This document shows, in pieces, positions 25,386-34,026 of a stretch of DNA of 64,000 nt. Numbering within the stretch: the first letter of the stretch is position 1; each line of letters opens with the position of its first letter. The notes under the pieces are model-generated. The model did no database searches. It was not told the origin of the DNA and saw only the letters and a list, made by a program, of their open reading frames with translations. Both the position numbers and the translations under genes were made by a program. This DNA comes from Planotetraspora silvatica (lineage in GTDB: Bacteria > Actinomycetota > Actinomycetes > Streptosporangiales > Streptosporangiaceae), in assembly GCF_016863315.1 (NCBI RefSeq), contig NZ_BOOQ01000009.1, positions 62,001-126,000 of the forward strand, in the 5' to 3' direction.

Positions 25386-26776
25386 ACGACGACCCTTCGC
25401 AGGCGGAACGCGCTCGCGGAGTGCCTGCCGAAGGGGCGCAGGCCGTAGCGGCGGGAGATCTGGACCAGCGGCAACGCGTTCTTCGCCAGCACTCCGGCCG
25501 ACCAGCCGAGAGCCGCTCCCAGCGCGCCGTGGGACGGCACCAGCAGCACGTCGACCACGATGGTCACCGCCACGGCGCAGGCGGTGTTGGCCAGGCTCGC
25601 CGCGGTGCGTCCGGACGCGATGAGGACGACGTCGACCATGCCGCAGGCGGTGGCGACCACCATGGTTCCGGACAACACCAGCGCGATGGCCACGCCGTCG
25701 GCGTAGGAGGGGCCGAACAACGGCAGCAACCACGGCGCGAGGGCCGCGTACCCGAGCCAGATCGGCCAGGTGAGCACGACCAGCCACATGGTCGTGGTCT
25801 GGTAGAGGCGCCGGGCCCGCGCGAGGTCGCCGTCGGCGAGCGCCCTGACGAGGTGGGGTTGCACGGCCTGCACCAGCCCCTGGTTGGCCAGCTGCCCGAC
25901 GACCTTGAACCGGGTGGCCGCCGTGTAGACGGCGGCGGGGGCCGGACCCGCCAGCACCGCGACGATCACGATGTCGAGCCGTTGGAACACCGCCTGGATC
26001 GCCGCGGCGGCCGACCTCGGCCCCGTGTAACGCCAGAACGCCGCCATCCCACCCCCGCCGCGCGCGAGCCTGAAGGCCGCCATCCCGTCCCCGCCGCGCG
26101 CCCTGAAGGCCACCATCTCGCCTCCGCCGTGTCCGAGTGGGGGAGCGGTCGAACCCGGCAGGTGCCGCCGGAGCCACACCGCCGCCAGCACGGTGGCGGG
26201 GACCGCCGGCAGGGCCCACGCCGCCGTCAGGATGGGCAGCGAGGCGCCCACGAGCACTCCGGCGGCGACGAGGAGGAGCTGGCCCATCGGCCGGCCGAGG
26301 CCGTCGAGCAGGAGCGTCGGCCGCATCGAGCCGAGGCCTCGGGTGGCCGACACCAGCACGTCCGCCAGCACGACGGCGGGCAGGGTCGCGGCCAGCGCCG
26401 GCCAGACGCCGTCCGGGACGCCGGTCAGCTCGGCCAGCTCTCCGTCGAAGACCGTGACGGCGCACGCGGCGAGCGCGGAGACCGCCGCGACCGGGGTGAG
26501 CGCCGCCCACAACACCGTGCGGCCCGATGACTCGCGTGGTCGTCTTGCCAGGGCGTAGATCAGGCCGTTCCCGGCGTCGAGCCGCAGGATTCCGGCGAGC
26601 ATGAGGCACAGTGCCGTCGCGGTGAAGAACGCCCCCGCCGCGTCGGGATCGAGCGATCGCGTGATGAGCAGCACGATGAGGAACTGGCTCGCCGCTCCGC
26701 CCCCCGCGGCGGCGAGCCCGGCGAGGCTGCCGCGCGCCAGGCCGGAGCCGGGACGACGTGTTCCGAGGGCGCTCAT
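25382..26776 (-). CDS. Polysaccharide flippase (MATE/Wzx-like)
   Basis: A 464-aa membrane protein with about 12 hydrophobic segments, moving lipid-linked repeat units across the membrane. N-terminal GLAAAGGGAASQFLIVLLITRSL and the central FQRLDIVIVAVLAGPAPAAVYTAATRF are flippase-like. A hydrophilic loop between the sixth and seventh segments holds a three-fold repeat (GGG-MVAFR, GGDGMAAFR, GGGGMAAFW). ATG 26776 overlaps the upstream stop (ATGA) and the 3' end overlaps the next gene, so it is embedded in a translationally coupled operon. Confidence 0.87.
   Translation of the reverse strand: MSALGTRRPGSGLARGSLAGLAAAGGGAASQFLIVLLITRSLDPDAAGAFFTATALCLMLAGILRLDAGNGLIYALARRPRESSGRTVLWAALTPVAAVSALAACAVTVFDGELAELTGVPDGVWPALAATLPAVVLADVLVSATRGLGSMRPTLLLDGLGRPMGQLLLVAAGVLVGASLPILTAAWALPAVPATVLAAVWLRRHLPGSTAPPLGHGGGEMVAFRARGGDGMAAFRLARGGGGMAAFWRYTGPRSAAAAIQAVFQRLDIVIVAVLAGPAPAAVYTAATRFKVVGQLANQGLVQAVQPHLVRALADGDLARARRLYQTTTMWLVVLTWPIWLGYAALAPWLLPLFGPSYADGVAIALVLSGTMVVATACGMVDVVLIASGRTAASLANTACAVAVTIVVDVLLVPSHGALGAALGWSAGVLAKNALPLVQISRRYGLRPFGRHSASAFRLRRVVV
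26033..26134. repeat. Three in-frame 33-36-bp repeats inside the flippase gene
   Basis: Units 26033-26068 (36 bp), 26069-26101 and 26102-26134 (33 bp each) share CCTGAAGGCC(G/A)CCATC-like cores; all are multiples of three and add a cytosolic-loop insertion. Suggests slippage-made copy-number change. Confidence 0.75.
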
Positions 26777-27630
26777 CGGCGCCACGAGGGCTCCGTCCCG
26801 AGCCATTGCTGGAGGAGGGCGTCCCACGGGGCGAAGTGCGCGCCCAGCCGTTGGCGCACCGAGAGCGGCATCTCGGAGGTCCGCGGCTGCGCGTTGTGCA
26901 CCTCGAACACCGGGTCGCCCATCCGCGGCAGCCCCAGGAACTCCAGGACGCGGTCATAGACGGGGTCGGGCTCACGGAAGAACGAACCGCTGTCGAGGAC
27001 GAGGATCCGGTCGCGGCCGACGAGAAGCTCCATCCGGTTCAGCTGTTCGGCGTACCTGCCGCGGGCGACGTAGGCGTGGTGGCGATGGGCGTGGCTCAGG
27101 TAGTGGGGAGACTCGCGCAGCCGCTCGGCCTCGCCCGCGAGCCGCGCGCTCTCCATGTCCAGTGCGCGCTCGAACGACGGCTCGGTCTCGAACCCCCGAG
27201 CGAGCTCGTGCGCGTGCGCCGACGCGGCCCGCTCGACCGGATCCCTGACCAGCGCGATCAGCTTGACCCCCGGGAGGTTCCAGGCGATCCGGGCGGCCGC
27301 GAGCGGGTGGAAGAGGTAGTACGGCGACGACTCGAAGGCCTGGGTGCGTTGGCCGTACCGGCGCTGGAGCCGCTGTGCGGTGGCCTTGAGCGGGAAGTGC
27401 GCCTGATACCAGGACATGTCGTGGTCGTAACTCACGTCGAAGTAGTGCACGCCCTTGCGCAACACCGGCTTGACGATCAGGGGATGCCGGGAGAGAGCGC
27501 GGTAGAGCGAGGTGGTGCCGCATCGCTGCGCTCCGACGATCAGGAACGACGGCAGTATCCGCGCACGCGTCGTGAGCATGCCCGTGGTGAGGGAGACGGC
27601 ATGGGCCGAGCGCTTCAACGTTGACCTCAC
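26773..27630 (-). CDS. Sulfotransferase (heparan-type family)
   Basis: A 285-aa protein. The PAPS loop is FLIVGAQRCGTTSLYRAL (G33 to about L46), followed by GVHYFDVSYDHDMSWY and the 3'-phosphate motif IALVRDPVERAASAHAH, matching the heparan/glycosaminoglycan sulfotransferase-like family. GTG 27630 overlaps the preceding stop by 4 bases; upstream AGGAGGC-like sequence is the RBS. The third sulfotransferase of the locus. Confidence 0.88.
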   Translation of the reverse strand: MRSTLKRSAHAVSLTTGMLTTRARILPSFLIVGAQRCGTTSLYRALSRHPLIVKPVLRKGVHYFDVSYDHDMSWYQAHFPLKATAQRLQRRYGQRTQAFESSPYYLFHPLAAARIAWNLPGVKLIALVRDPVERAASAHAHELARGFETEPSFERALDMESARLAGEAERLRESPHYLSHAHRHHAYVARGRYAEQLNRMELLVGRDRILVLDSGSFFREPDPVYDRVLEFLGLPRMGDPVFEVHNAQPRTSEMPLSVRQRLGAHFAPWDALLQQWLGTEPSWRR

Positions 27631-28631
27631 AGGAGGCTCTCCAGATGATCGACGAGGGGGTTGAGCCAGAGGGACGAGGGACCGAGGGGCTCGTGGCCGT
27701 CCCGGTGGTGCCGATCGGCAAGGGTGATCAGGTAGTGGGCGGCCGCCCGGCGGGCCTCCGCGGAGGACAGGCCGAACGGCTCCAGGAGCAGGCCGGCCTG
27801 TGCCAGGCAGGAGCGGGCCGCCACGGCAGGGCGCATACGGCGCAACGCGCGGTTGAAGTAGTAGTGGAGGGCGTCGAATCCGAGGGGGACGTCGGTGGCG
27901 AACCGTTCCCAGTCCCAGACGAGCAGCCGCCCGTCCGGGGCCGCGGACAGGTTCCAGGGAGCGAAGTCGCCATGCCATCCCCACCCCGCCTGGTCATGCA
28001 GCGGCCTGCCGCTCACCTGTGCGGACAGTGCTCGTGATCGTGGCCGGGCCGGCTCACCCCGGCCGCGCCGGTGCGCGGCCATGCTCCGCCGTCCGAGTGA
28101 GGCGATCTCGGCCACGGCGGCGTCGCGCAGCCCCCGGGGCACCGGCGCCGCGGTGACCGGAAGGGGGGAGACCACGAGCACCTCGAGCCCGCGCCACGTT
28201 CCGTGATGGACGACGGAAGGTGGTACGACCACCTTCATGGGGTGGTCCGCCAGCATCCGCAGCACCGCGCCCTCGTGCCGGACGAGTTCCCTGGTCCGGT
28301 CCGAGTCGCCGATCTTCACGAACGCGACGAGCCCGTCCTCGCCGTGCGCCTCCAGCACGGGCTTGCGGTTCGCCCGGCGGGCGGGCCGTACGTGGACGAC
28401 CGCGTGGATCCGCCGGTCGAGCACCTGGCTGAGGTGGGTCTCGATCGTGTCCGGGCCGTCCCACACGGGAACGCCGCGGCCGAGGGCCGCGTGCCACCGT
28501 GTGCGGGGGACCAGCCGCCGCGGCACGAGCCGGTGCGGGAGCAGCGTGCGGGCCGCCTTGGAGGTGCCGGGCGGGTACAACTGGGCCAGGACCTCGTGCA
28601 GGTAGCGCAGACGTGTCGGGGTGTCTCTCAT
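27627..28631 (-). CDS. Aminoglycoside-phosphotransferase-fold kinase
   Basis: A 334-aa protein with the kinase-like APH fold: ATP-site lysine in FVKIGD (K106), catalytic loop HGDFAPWN (220-227) and the metal aspartate in VWDWER (D240). Substrate unknown; in a glycan operon a sugar or lipid-linked intermediate is plausible, antibiotic resistance less so. ATG 28631 and the stop each overlap the neighbours by 4 bases. Confidence 0.78.
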   Translation of the reverse strand: MRDTPTRLRYLHEVLAQLYPPGTSKAARTLLPHRLVPRRLVPRTRWHAALGRGVPVWDGPDTIETHLSQVLDRRIHAVVHVRPARRANRKPVLEAHGEDGLVAFVKIGDSDRTRELVRHEGAVLRMLADHPMKVVVPPSVVHHGTWRGLEVLVVSPLPVTAAPVPRGLRDAAVAEIASLGRRSMAAHRRGRGEPARPRSRALSAQVSGRPLHDQAGWGWHGDFAPWNLSAAPDGRLLVWDWERFATDVPLGFDALHYYFNRALRRMRPAVAARSCLAQAGLLLEPFGLSSAEARRAAAHYLITLADRHHRDGHEPLGPSSLWLNPLVDHLESLL

Positions 28632-29884
28632 GCGTTCCGCCAGAGGAGGGCGAAGGAGATCAGATACAGGCTCAGCGCGCTGATCAGACCGTCGTAGACG
28701 AGCATGTAGAACAGCACGAGGATCATGACGAGGGTCCCCGCCTGCCCGATGGGCGTGCGGTCGCGCCAGAACCGGCGGACCGCGCCCGCGAAGAAGCCCA
28801 CGTACAGCAGGGCCCCGGCGAAACCCTGGCTGATCAGCAGCAGCCACAACTGGCCGTCGCTGCCCAGCGGGGGATGGCCGCACTCCTCGCACCAGCGCGT
28901 CTTGCCCGTCGTGATCGTGCGCTGGTTGCCGAAGGCGTTGCGGGTGTTGCCGTAGCCGATGAGGGGCGACGTGGCGGCCACGCGCACAGTGGAGGAGACG
29001 GTGAACGCCCGGATGTCGTTGCTGTGCGGGCTGTCGATGCGCTGGGCGACGATCGCGCTCAGCGGCGACAGGAAGAACGCCGCCCCCGCGAGGGCGGCGG
29101 CCGCCCCGACGAGCAGCGGGCGGCCGCGCAGGGCCAGGTAGGCGGCGGAGATGGCGAGCCCGATCCACAGGCCGCGGTTCAGCGAGTAGACGATCGGCAC
29201 GGCGGCCGCCACGATCAGCACCGCCGCCATCGCCCGCCGGTACGGCCCGCCGTACGCCCACCATCCGACCACGAACCAGATGACCAGGACCGACACGTTG
29301 CTGCCCCAGGCGTTGGCCCATTCGAACGGCGCCTCGGGACGCGGCGAGCTGTGCCCGAGCACGTGCTGCACCTGCGCGGCCGTCGGGTGGATGAGGTTGC
29401 GCACGAAGGAGTTGTCGCCGATCCACCCCGGCAGGACCATCTCGAGCGGCGAGGTGAACTGGAAGCCGGGAGCCAGGACGCCCAGCAGTCCGCCGGCGAC
29501 CGTCGTGATGAACAGCACGCCCAGCATCCGCACGAGGGTGAGCTGGGGAAGCTCGTCGAGCGAGAGGTTGCCCAGGTAGACGACCATGACGAGCAGCGAG
29601 GCGTAGACGGCGAGGCGCACGAGGTAGCCGGTGATCCGGCCGGGGCTGAGGTCGCCGTAGGTGCCGTCGGGCGTCTCGGCCAGTGTGACGGCGCTGATGA
29701 GGTATCCCGCCAGTAACAACAGCCACAGGCCGAAGCCCTTGGGCACCCTGATCGGCCGCCTGCGCCACAGGATCACGGCCATCGGCACGGCGAGCACGAC
29801 GACCGCGAGGCCGCCGAGTCCGAGTGCCCACCAGACGGGATAGCCGATCAGCAGCGCGGCGACCGGCCACACCGCCGGCCTCAC
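28628..29884 (-). CDS. O-antigen ligase/polymerase-like membrane protein
   Basis: A 418-aa protein with about 10-12 hydrophobic segments and a large extracytoplasmic loop (about residues 165-330), containing SLNRGLWIGL and the TRNAFGNQR segment, as in Wzy/WaaL family polymerases. It would polymerise flipped repeat units outside the membrane. GTG 29884 overlaps the Wzz-like stop. Contains a TTA codon at 29714-29716 in the LLLLAG segment. Confidence 0.8.
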   Translation of the reverse strand: MRPAVWPVAALLIGYPVWWALGLGGLAVVVLAVPMAVILWRRRPIRVPKGFGLWLLLLAGYLISAVTLAETPDGTYGDLSPGRITGYLVRLAVYASLLVMVVYLGNLSLDELPQLTLVRMLGVLFITTVAGGLLGVLAPGFQFTSPLEMVLPGWIGDNSFVRNLIHPTAAQVQHVLGHSSPRPEAPFEWANAWGSNVSVLVIWFVVGWWAYGGPYRRAMAAVLIVAAAVPIVYSLNRGLWIGLAISAAYLALRGRPLLVGAAAALAGAAFFLSPLSAIVAQRIDSPHSNDIRAFTVSSTVRVAATSPLIGYGNTRNAFGNQRTITTGKTRWCEECGHPPLGSDGQLWLLLISQGFAGALLYVGFFAGAVRRFWRDRTPIGQAGTLVMILVLFYMLVYDGLISALSLYLISFALLWRNA

Positions 29885-31092
29885 GTGACCTGCTCCGCCT
29901 GGCCGGGTACGGACACCGTCAGCCCCGGCGGCACGGCCACGACGCCCAGGACCCGCACTCCCTGGCGGGCCAGGTTCCGTACGGCTCCCGCCACGTCGTC
30001 GGACGTGGTCCGGCCGAGTGCCGCCAGGAGCATCGCCGCGTCCGGGCGGCCTTCGCGCCCCGTCACGACGGAGATGGGGGCGAGGCGGGCGAGCGCCGCG
30101 CCGAGCCCCTCGGCCATGGACCGGCCGTGGCTCTCGTCGCCGAGTTCTTCGAGGAGCAGCGTGTGGCGCCCGTCGCCCAGCGCGGTCACCGCGACGGCCG
30201 CGAGTTCGTGGAAGATCGTCGTTTCCGGCCGGGTGGCGGTTTCGGCGAGCAGGGGCAGTCCGGTCAGGCGTTCCACGTCACCGGATCGGCGGAGCCGGGT
30301 GTCGAGCCGGTCCCGGGCGAACGCCGCTCCCGCGCCGCAGATCAGGCCGAGGAAGAGCCCGCTGCCGAGGTAGATCGGGGCGCTGGGGGCGCTCGGCTCC
30401 GTGGGCGGCCGCGCTGGGCTGATGACGGTCCCCGGCGTGATCGCGACGGTCTTCAGGGCGTCGTACTTGACCGTGAGGCTGGACGCCTGGCGGGCCAGCA
30501 CCGTCTGCCGGTGCGCGGCGATCGCCCGCGCGGCCGATCCACGGGCCTGGGTGGGCACGGCGGCGGCGGCCTTCGCCAGATCGGCGTTCACCTGGCGCAG
30601 CTTGGCCGCGAGGACCTTCTGCTCGGCCGTCAGCGCGTCCGTGGCCGAGCTGAGGCGGTTTCGCAGATACGCGTCGGCGAATGCCTGGGCGCCTTTCGCG
30701 GCCGATTCGGGATCGGCGGTGGTGAACGAGATGGAAAGAATGGCCGAATTGGGAGGCACGTCTACTTCGACCATTTCGCGCAAGCCGTCGGGATCCGTAT
30801 ATTTCAGGGCCTGGGCGGCTAGAGAGGCGACCACGGTGGATTGTGCGATCTGTGCCTCGGTATCGAGGTTGAGGGGTTCCTTCTGCCGCGGGGTTATCAG
30901 ATTGACCTGTTCCTGCATCCCGGTGGGGAACACCTGCACCTGGGCGGCGGACGTATATGCGGCAGGCGTCTCCGACAACAACACGGCGCCACCGATCATA
31001 CCTGTGACCAGGCATGACAGGAATACTTGCCACCGCCTGCGCAGGACGGAACCGTACTCCGCGATGTCTCTGCTATGCGGTGAAAGAATCAT
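29881..31092 (-). CDS. Wzz-like chain-length determinant with kinase-like tail
   Basis: A 403-aa protein: first membrane segment about 20-42, extracytoplasmic coiled region (DALTAEQKVLAAKLRQVNADL), second membrane segment about 238-258, then a cytosolic tail. The tail resembles a BY-kinase/MinD-like domain but its P-loop position reads LGDESHGRSMAEGL and lacks the G-K-S/T Walker lysine. Sets glycan chain length by inference. ATG 31092 has GGAGAG upstream; TTG 31098 is an alternative. It is the first gene of the six-gene - strand operon. Confidence 0.82.
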   Translation of the reverse strand: MILSPHSRDIAEYGSVLRRRWQVFLSCLVTGMIGGAVLLSETPAAYTSAAQVQVFPTGMQEQVNLITPRQKEPLNLDTEAQIAQSTVVASLAAQALKYTDPDGLREMVEVDVPPNSAILSISFTTADPESAAKGAQAFADAYLRNRLSSATDALTAEQKVLAAKLRQVNADLAKAAAAVPTQARGSAARAIAAHRQTVLARQASSLTVKYDALKTVAITPGTVISPARPPTEPSAPSAPIYLGSGLFLGLICGAGAAFARDRLDTRLRRSGDVERLTGLPLLAETATRPETTIFHELAAVAVTALGDGRHTLLLEELGDESHGRSMAEGLGAALARLAPISVVTGREGRPDAAMLLAALGRTTSDDVAGAVRNLARQGVRVLGVVAVPPGLTVSVPGQAEQVT

Positions 31093-31313
31093 GGCCAACT
31101 CTCCGTGCCCCTCGCCCGGAGTCGAACTATAGGCCGGTGAGAGGTTTCCCCATCCGCTATTGAAGATTTTCCACGCAAGAATGACCGGATAGCGGTCGAC
31201 TTTTCTCGGAAATTTCTAGACAGATGAGTTGGTAAGAATGGCCCACCGACCGCCCCCTCTTGGTGGGAAGGTGAACCCCCGCGGGGATCCGGACCACACG
31301 ATGGGGGGAAACG

Positions 31314-32387
31314 GTGCGACGAACTGGGGGCGCCGGCTTGGCCGCACTTGCCGGCCTGGCCGTACTGATGGGGGCGGGCGCGGTGGGCTGCTCGGCCGCG
31401 TCGGGCACGTCGACGTCACGGGGGGTCGGGACGTTCCTCGACCAGACGCACAGGCCGCCGAAGGTCGCCAGTTGCGTGGTGACGGAGAAGCTGATTCCGA
31501 CGTGCGGGGCGTGGTGGGGGATCGCGCCCGACGTCTTCTCCGGCAGGCGTCCGCTGCAGTCCGTCGAGACGGCCGAGCGGCGGATGGGCCGCCGGGCGGA
31601 CATCGTGCACGTCTACCACCGGGGTGACGAACTGTTCCCCACGCCGCAGGAGCGCGCCATCGCGCAGGGTCCCCGCCTGCTGCTCGTCAACTGGAAACCG
31701 GCGCCGGACCGTTCGTGGGCCCAGGTGGCCCGAGGCGACGTGGACGACCGCATCGACGCGCTCGCCGGCTACATCACCCGGACCTTCCCCAGTCGCTTCT
31801 TCCTGACGATCCACCACGAGCCCGAGGACGACGTCCGCTCGGGCGCGGGGTTCTCGGCCACCGACTACGTGGCCATGTACCGGCACGTCGTCTCCCGCCT
31901 CCGGGCCAGGGGGGTGCAGAACGCCGTGACGGTGATGACCTACATGGGGGCGCCCAACTGGGCGTCCAAGCCGTGGTTCGAGTCGCTCTATCCGGGCGAC
32001 GACGTGGTCGACTGGGTCGCCATCGACCCCTACGCCGACTCCCAGGTGTCCGACTTCGCCGGCATGGTGAACAAGACGCGCCCGGAGTATCCCAAGTGGC
32101 CGGGCTTCTATCGGTGGATGCAGGGACGCTTCCCGGGCAAGCCGATCATGATCGCCGAGTGGGGGGCCTTCGAGCGATCGGGCTCGCCCAGGTTCAAGCG
32201 CGACTTCTACCTGTCCGTCGCGCGGCAGATCGACGACTACCCGCAGATCAAGGCGCTGGTGTACTTCGACTCGCCGGTGGCTCCGCGCGGCGACACCCGG
32301 TTCGACACGACTCCGGGGGGCGGCCGCGCGTTCGCCGAACTCGGCCGGGAGCCCGAGTTCACCGGCACCCGCGTCCCCACCCGCTGA
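31314..32387 (+). CDS. Glycoside hydrolase family 26-like lipoprotein
   Basis: A 357-aa protein with a lipoprotein signal peptide (hydrophobic 8-22, cysteine C26 in GAVGC). The catalytic domain has the GH26 acid/base context TIHHEPEDD (E169) and nucleophile context MIAEWGAF (E282), plus WVAIDPYAD. GH26 enzymes cut mannan or related beta-glycans; here editing or release of the locus polysaccharide is likely. GTG 31314. Divergent from the - strand operon across a 220-bp gap that should hold both promoters. Confidence 0.82.
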   Translation: MRRTGGAGLAALAGLAVLMGAGAVGCSAASGTSTSRGVGTFLDQTHRPPKVASCVVTEKLIPTCGAWWGIAPDVFSGRRPLQSVETAERRMGRRADIVHVYHRGDELFPTPQERAIAQGPRLLLVNWKPAPDRSWAQVARGDVDDRIDALAGYITRTFPSRFFLTIHHEPEDDVRSGAGFSATDYVAMYRHVVSRLRARGVQNAVTVMTYMGAPNWASKPWFESLYPGDDVVDWVAIDPYADSQVSDFAGMVNKTRPEYPKWPGFYRWMQGRFPGKPIMIAEWGAFERSGSPRFKRDFYLSVARQIDDYPQIKALVYFDSPVAPRGDTRFDTTPGGGRAFAELGREPEFTGTRVPTR

Positions 32388-32411
32388 TCTCGCGGGCGGG
32401 GACGCCGCGGC

Positions 32412-33629
32412 TCAGCGGATCCAGCCCCCGGAGGTGAGCAGGTTGAGCACCGTGTTCACGGAGCGCTCGACCGTCATCCCCGTGGTGTCGAGCACGAGTT
32501 CGGCGTCGTCGGGCTCCTCGTACGGATCGGAGATCCCCGTGAACTCGGGGATCAGGCCCGCGCGGGCCTTGGCGTACAGGCCCTTCCTGTCGCGGCGCTC
32601 GCACTCCTCCAGCGGGGTCGCGACGTGGACCAGCAGGAAGTCGGCGCCGACCTCCTCCACCATGGCCCGCACCTCGTCGCGCGTGGACGCGTAGGGCGCG
32701 ATCGGCGCGCAGATGGCGAGGCCGCCGTGCCGGGCGACCTCCGCCGCGACGAAGCCGATGCGCCGGATGTTCAGGTCGCGATCCTCGCGGGAGAAGGTGA
32801 GCCCGGCCGACAGCAGCCGCCGCACCACGTCGCCGTCCAGGTAGGTGACCGTGCGCCCGCCTCGCTCGAGCAGCGTGTCGCGCAGGCCGCGCGCGACCGT
32901 CGACTTGCCCGAGCCGGACAGGCCGGTGAAGAACACCACGAGTCCCCGCCGGTGCGGCGGTCCCGGGATGACGATGGGGGCGGGGCCGGCGTAGTGCTCG
33001 GTCGCGCCGTAGTTGCGCGCCACGTGCTCGCGCAACTCCAGGTCGATCTCGGTGTCCTCGCGGGGCGCGAGCGGCACGGCGACCACGGTCGATCCGGGGA
33101 GCCGCTCCGACGCCTTGAGCGCGGCGCGCACCACCGCGGGCCCGCCCTCGCCGAACACCAGCGGCATCAGGACGACGGTGGCCTCCAGTTCCTCGGCGGT
33201 CGCCGCCACGTCCTCGAGGACGGTGGAGTCCAGCGGCCCCCGCATGGTCACGGCGAGGATCTCCCCGTGCGGCAGATCCTTGCGGACCTCGTCGGGCGTA
33301 CGGCGCAGCCGGGCGAACGGCCCGAAGACGGGCACGTCGAGCGCCTTCACGGGGCCTGCCGCGTGGTGGCCGTCCCGCTCCTCCACGGTCAGCACGGCCA
33401 CCGCCGCACCCTCGGGATCCTTGAGCGTCACCCGGGCGCCGGGCGGGACGTCGTCCGGAAGGGCGAGCGTGATCGGGTCCGGCCAGGGCGTCCCGTCGGA
33501 CAGCGTGCCGTTCTCGGCCACCGCGCTCGCGTCGGCCGAGGTCAGGAAGCCGGTCAGCGGCGCGAAGGCCCCGGAGAGCAGCAACTCCAGATCGGCCAGC
33601 TCCCGGGCGTCGGGAGTCCACTCAGTCAT
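32412..33629 (-). CDS. cysC: Adenylylsulfate kinase with degenerate ATP-sulfurylase N-domain
   Basis: A 405-aa fusion. The C-terminal half (228-405) is a complete APS kinase: P-loop GLSGSGKS (236-243), YLDGDVVRR and KGLYAKARAG. It makes PAPS from APS. The N-terminal half has the PUA-like and partial sulfurylase fold (LLLSGAFAPLTGFL, ARNYGATEHYAG), but the sulfurylase nucleotide motifs (QxRNPxH and GRDHAG) are absent and the domain is about half normal length, so it is probably inactive. ATG 33629. It completes the PAPS route begun by cysDN. Confidence 0.87.
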   Translation of the reverse strand: MTEWTPDARELADLELLLSGAFAPLTGFLTSADASAVAENGTLSDGTPWPDPITLALPDDVPPGARVTLKDPEGAAVAVLTVEERDGHHAAGPVKALDVPVFGPFARLRRTPDEVRKDLPHGEILAVTMRGPLDSTVLEDVAATAEELEATVVLMPLVFGEGGPAVVRAALKASERLPGSTVVAVPLAPREDTEIDLELREHVARNYGATEHYAGPAPIVIPGPPHRRGLVVFFTGLSGSGKSTVARGLRDTLLERGGRTVTYLDGDVVRRLLSAGLTFSREDRDLNIRRIGFVAAEVARHGGLAICAPIAPYASTRDEVRAMVEEVGADFLLVHVATPLEECERRDRKGLYAKARAGLIPEFTGISDPYEEPDDAELVLDTTGMTVERSVNTVLNLLTSGGWIR

Positions 33630-33737
33630 TCGTCTATTCCGATCGATTCGGTCGCCAACACACATCGCGTCGTTCGGACGCATAGCGGGAGGGTGCGCAC
33701 GGCGTCTAGAAGCCGACAGTATTCCTTGGAGGTGACT

Positions 33738-34026
33738 GTGGACGCCGCAGACGAGCGACGTTTCCGAGAGTTCGTGTCGGCGCGCTCGCCGGCGCTGATG
33801 AGGCCGGCGTTCCTCCTGACCGGAGGCGATCAGCACACCGCCGAGGATCTCGTGCAGACCGCCCTCGCGAAGGCCCGGACGGGGCTGCGCGGGCGGGTGC
33901 GGCGACGAGTTCGACGACGGGCTGGTCCTGGTGAGCGTGGACGGCAGGCGGGCCGTTCAGCTGTGGCGCCACCGCTGGGACCCGCAGTCCCGGATGTGGT
34001 GGCTGACGGTCCTCACCCTCCGCTAG
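33738..34026 (+). pseudogene. Remnant: SigE-family ECF sigma start joined to another gene's end
   Basis: GTG 33738 (GGAGG six bases upstream) begins a SigE-type sigma region 2: FREFVSARSPALMRPAFLLTGGDQHTAEDLVQTALAK. Similarity stops near 33880, before region 4. From about 33900 the coding sense moves to a different frame that reads CGDEFDDGLVLVSVDGRR to a TAG at 34024-34026, the end of an unrelated protein. This looks like a deletion that fused two genes' ends out of frame. Confidence 0.7.

Noticed and set aside
25386-26975. Long N-terminal extension of the last sulfotransferase
   Set aside because: It runs through the flippase in another frame; the GTGA-overlap start at 25385 and PAPS loop fit a normal-length sulfotransferase.
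27627-28631. Antibiotic resistance kinase
   Set aside because: It has the APH fold, but its context is a coupled glycan operon and nothing shows an aminoglycoside substrate.
33738-34026. An intact small sigma factor
   Set aside because: Region 4 is absent and the frame continues into Arg-rich noise; the C-terminal coding signal is in a different frame.
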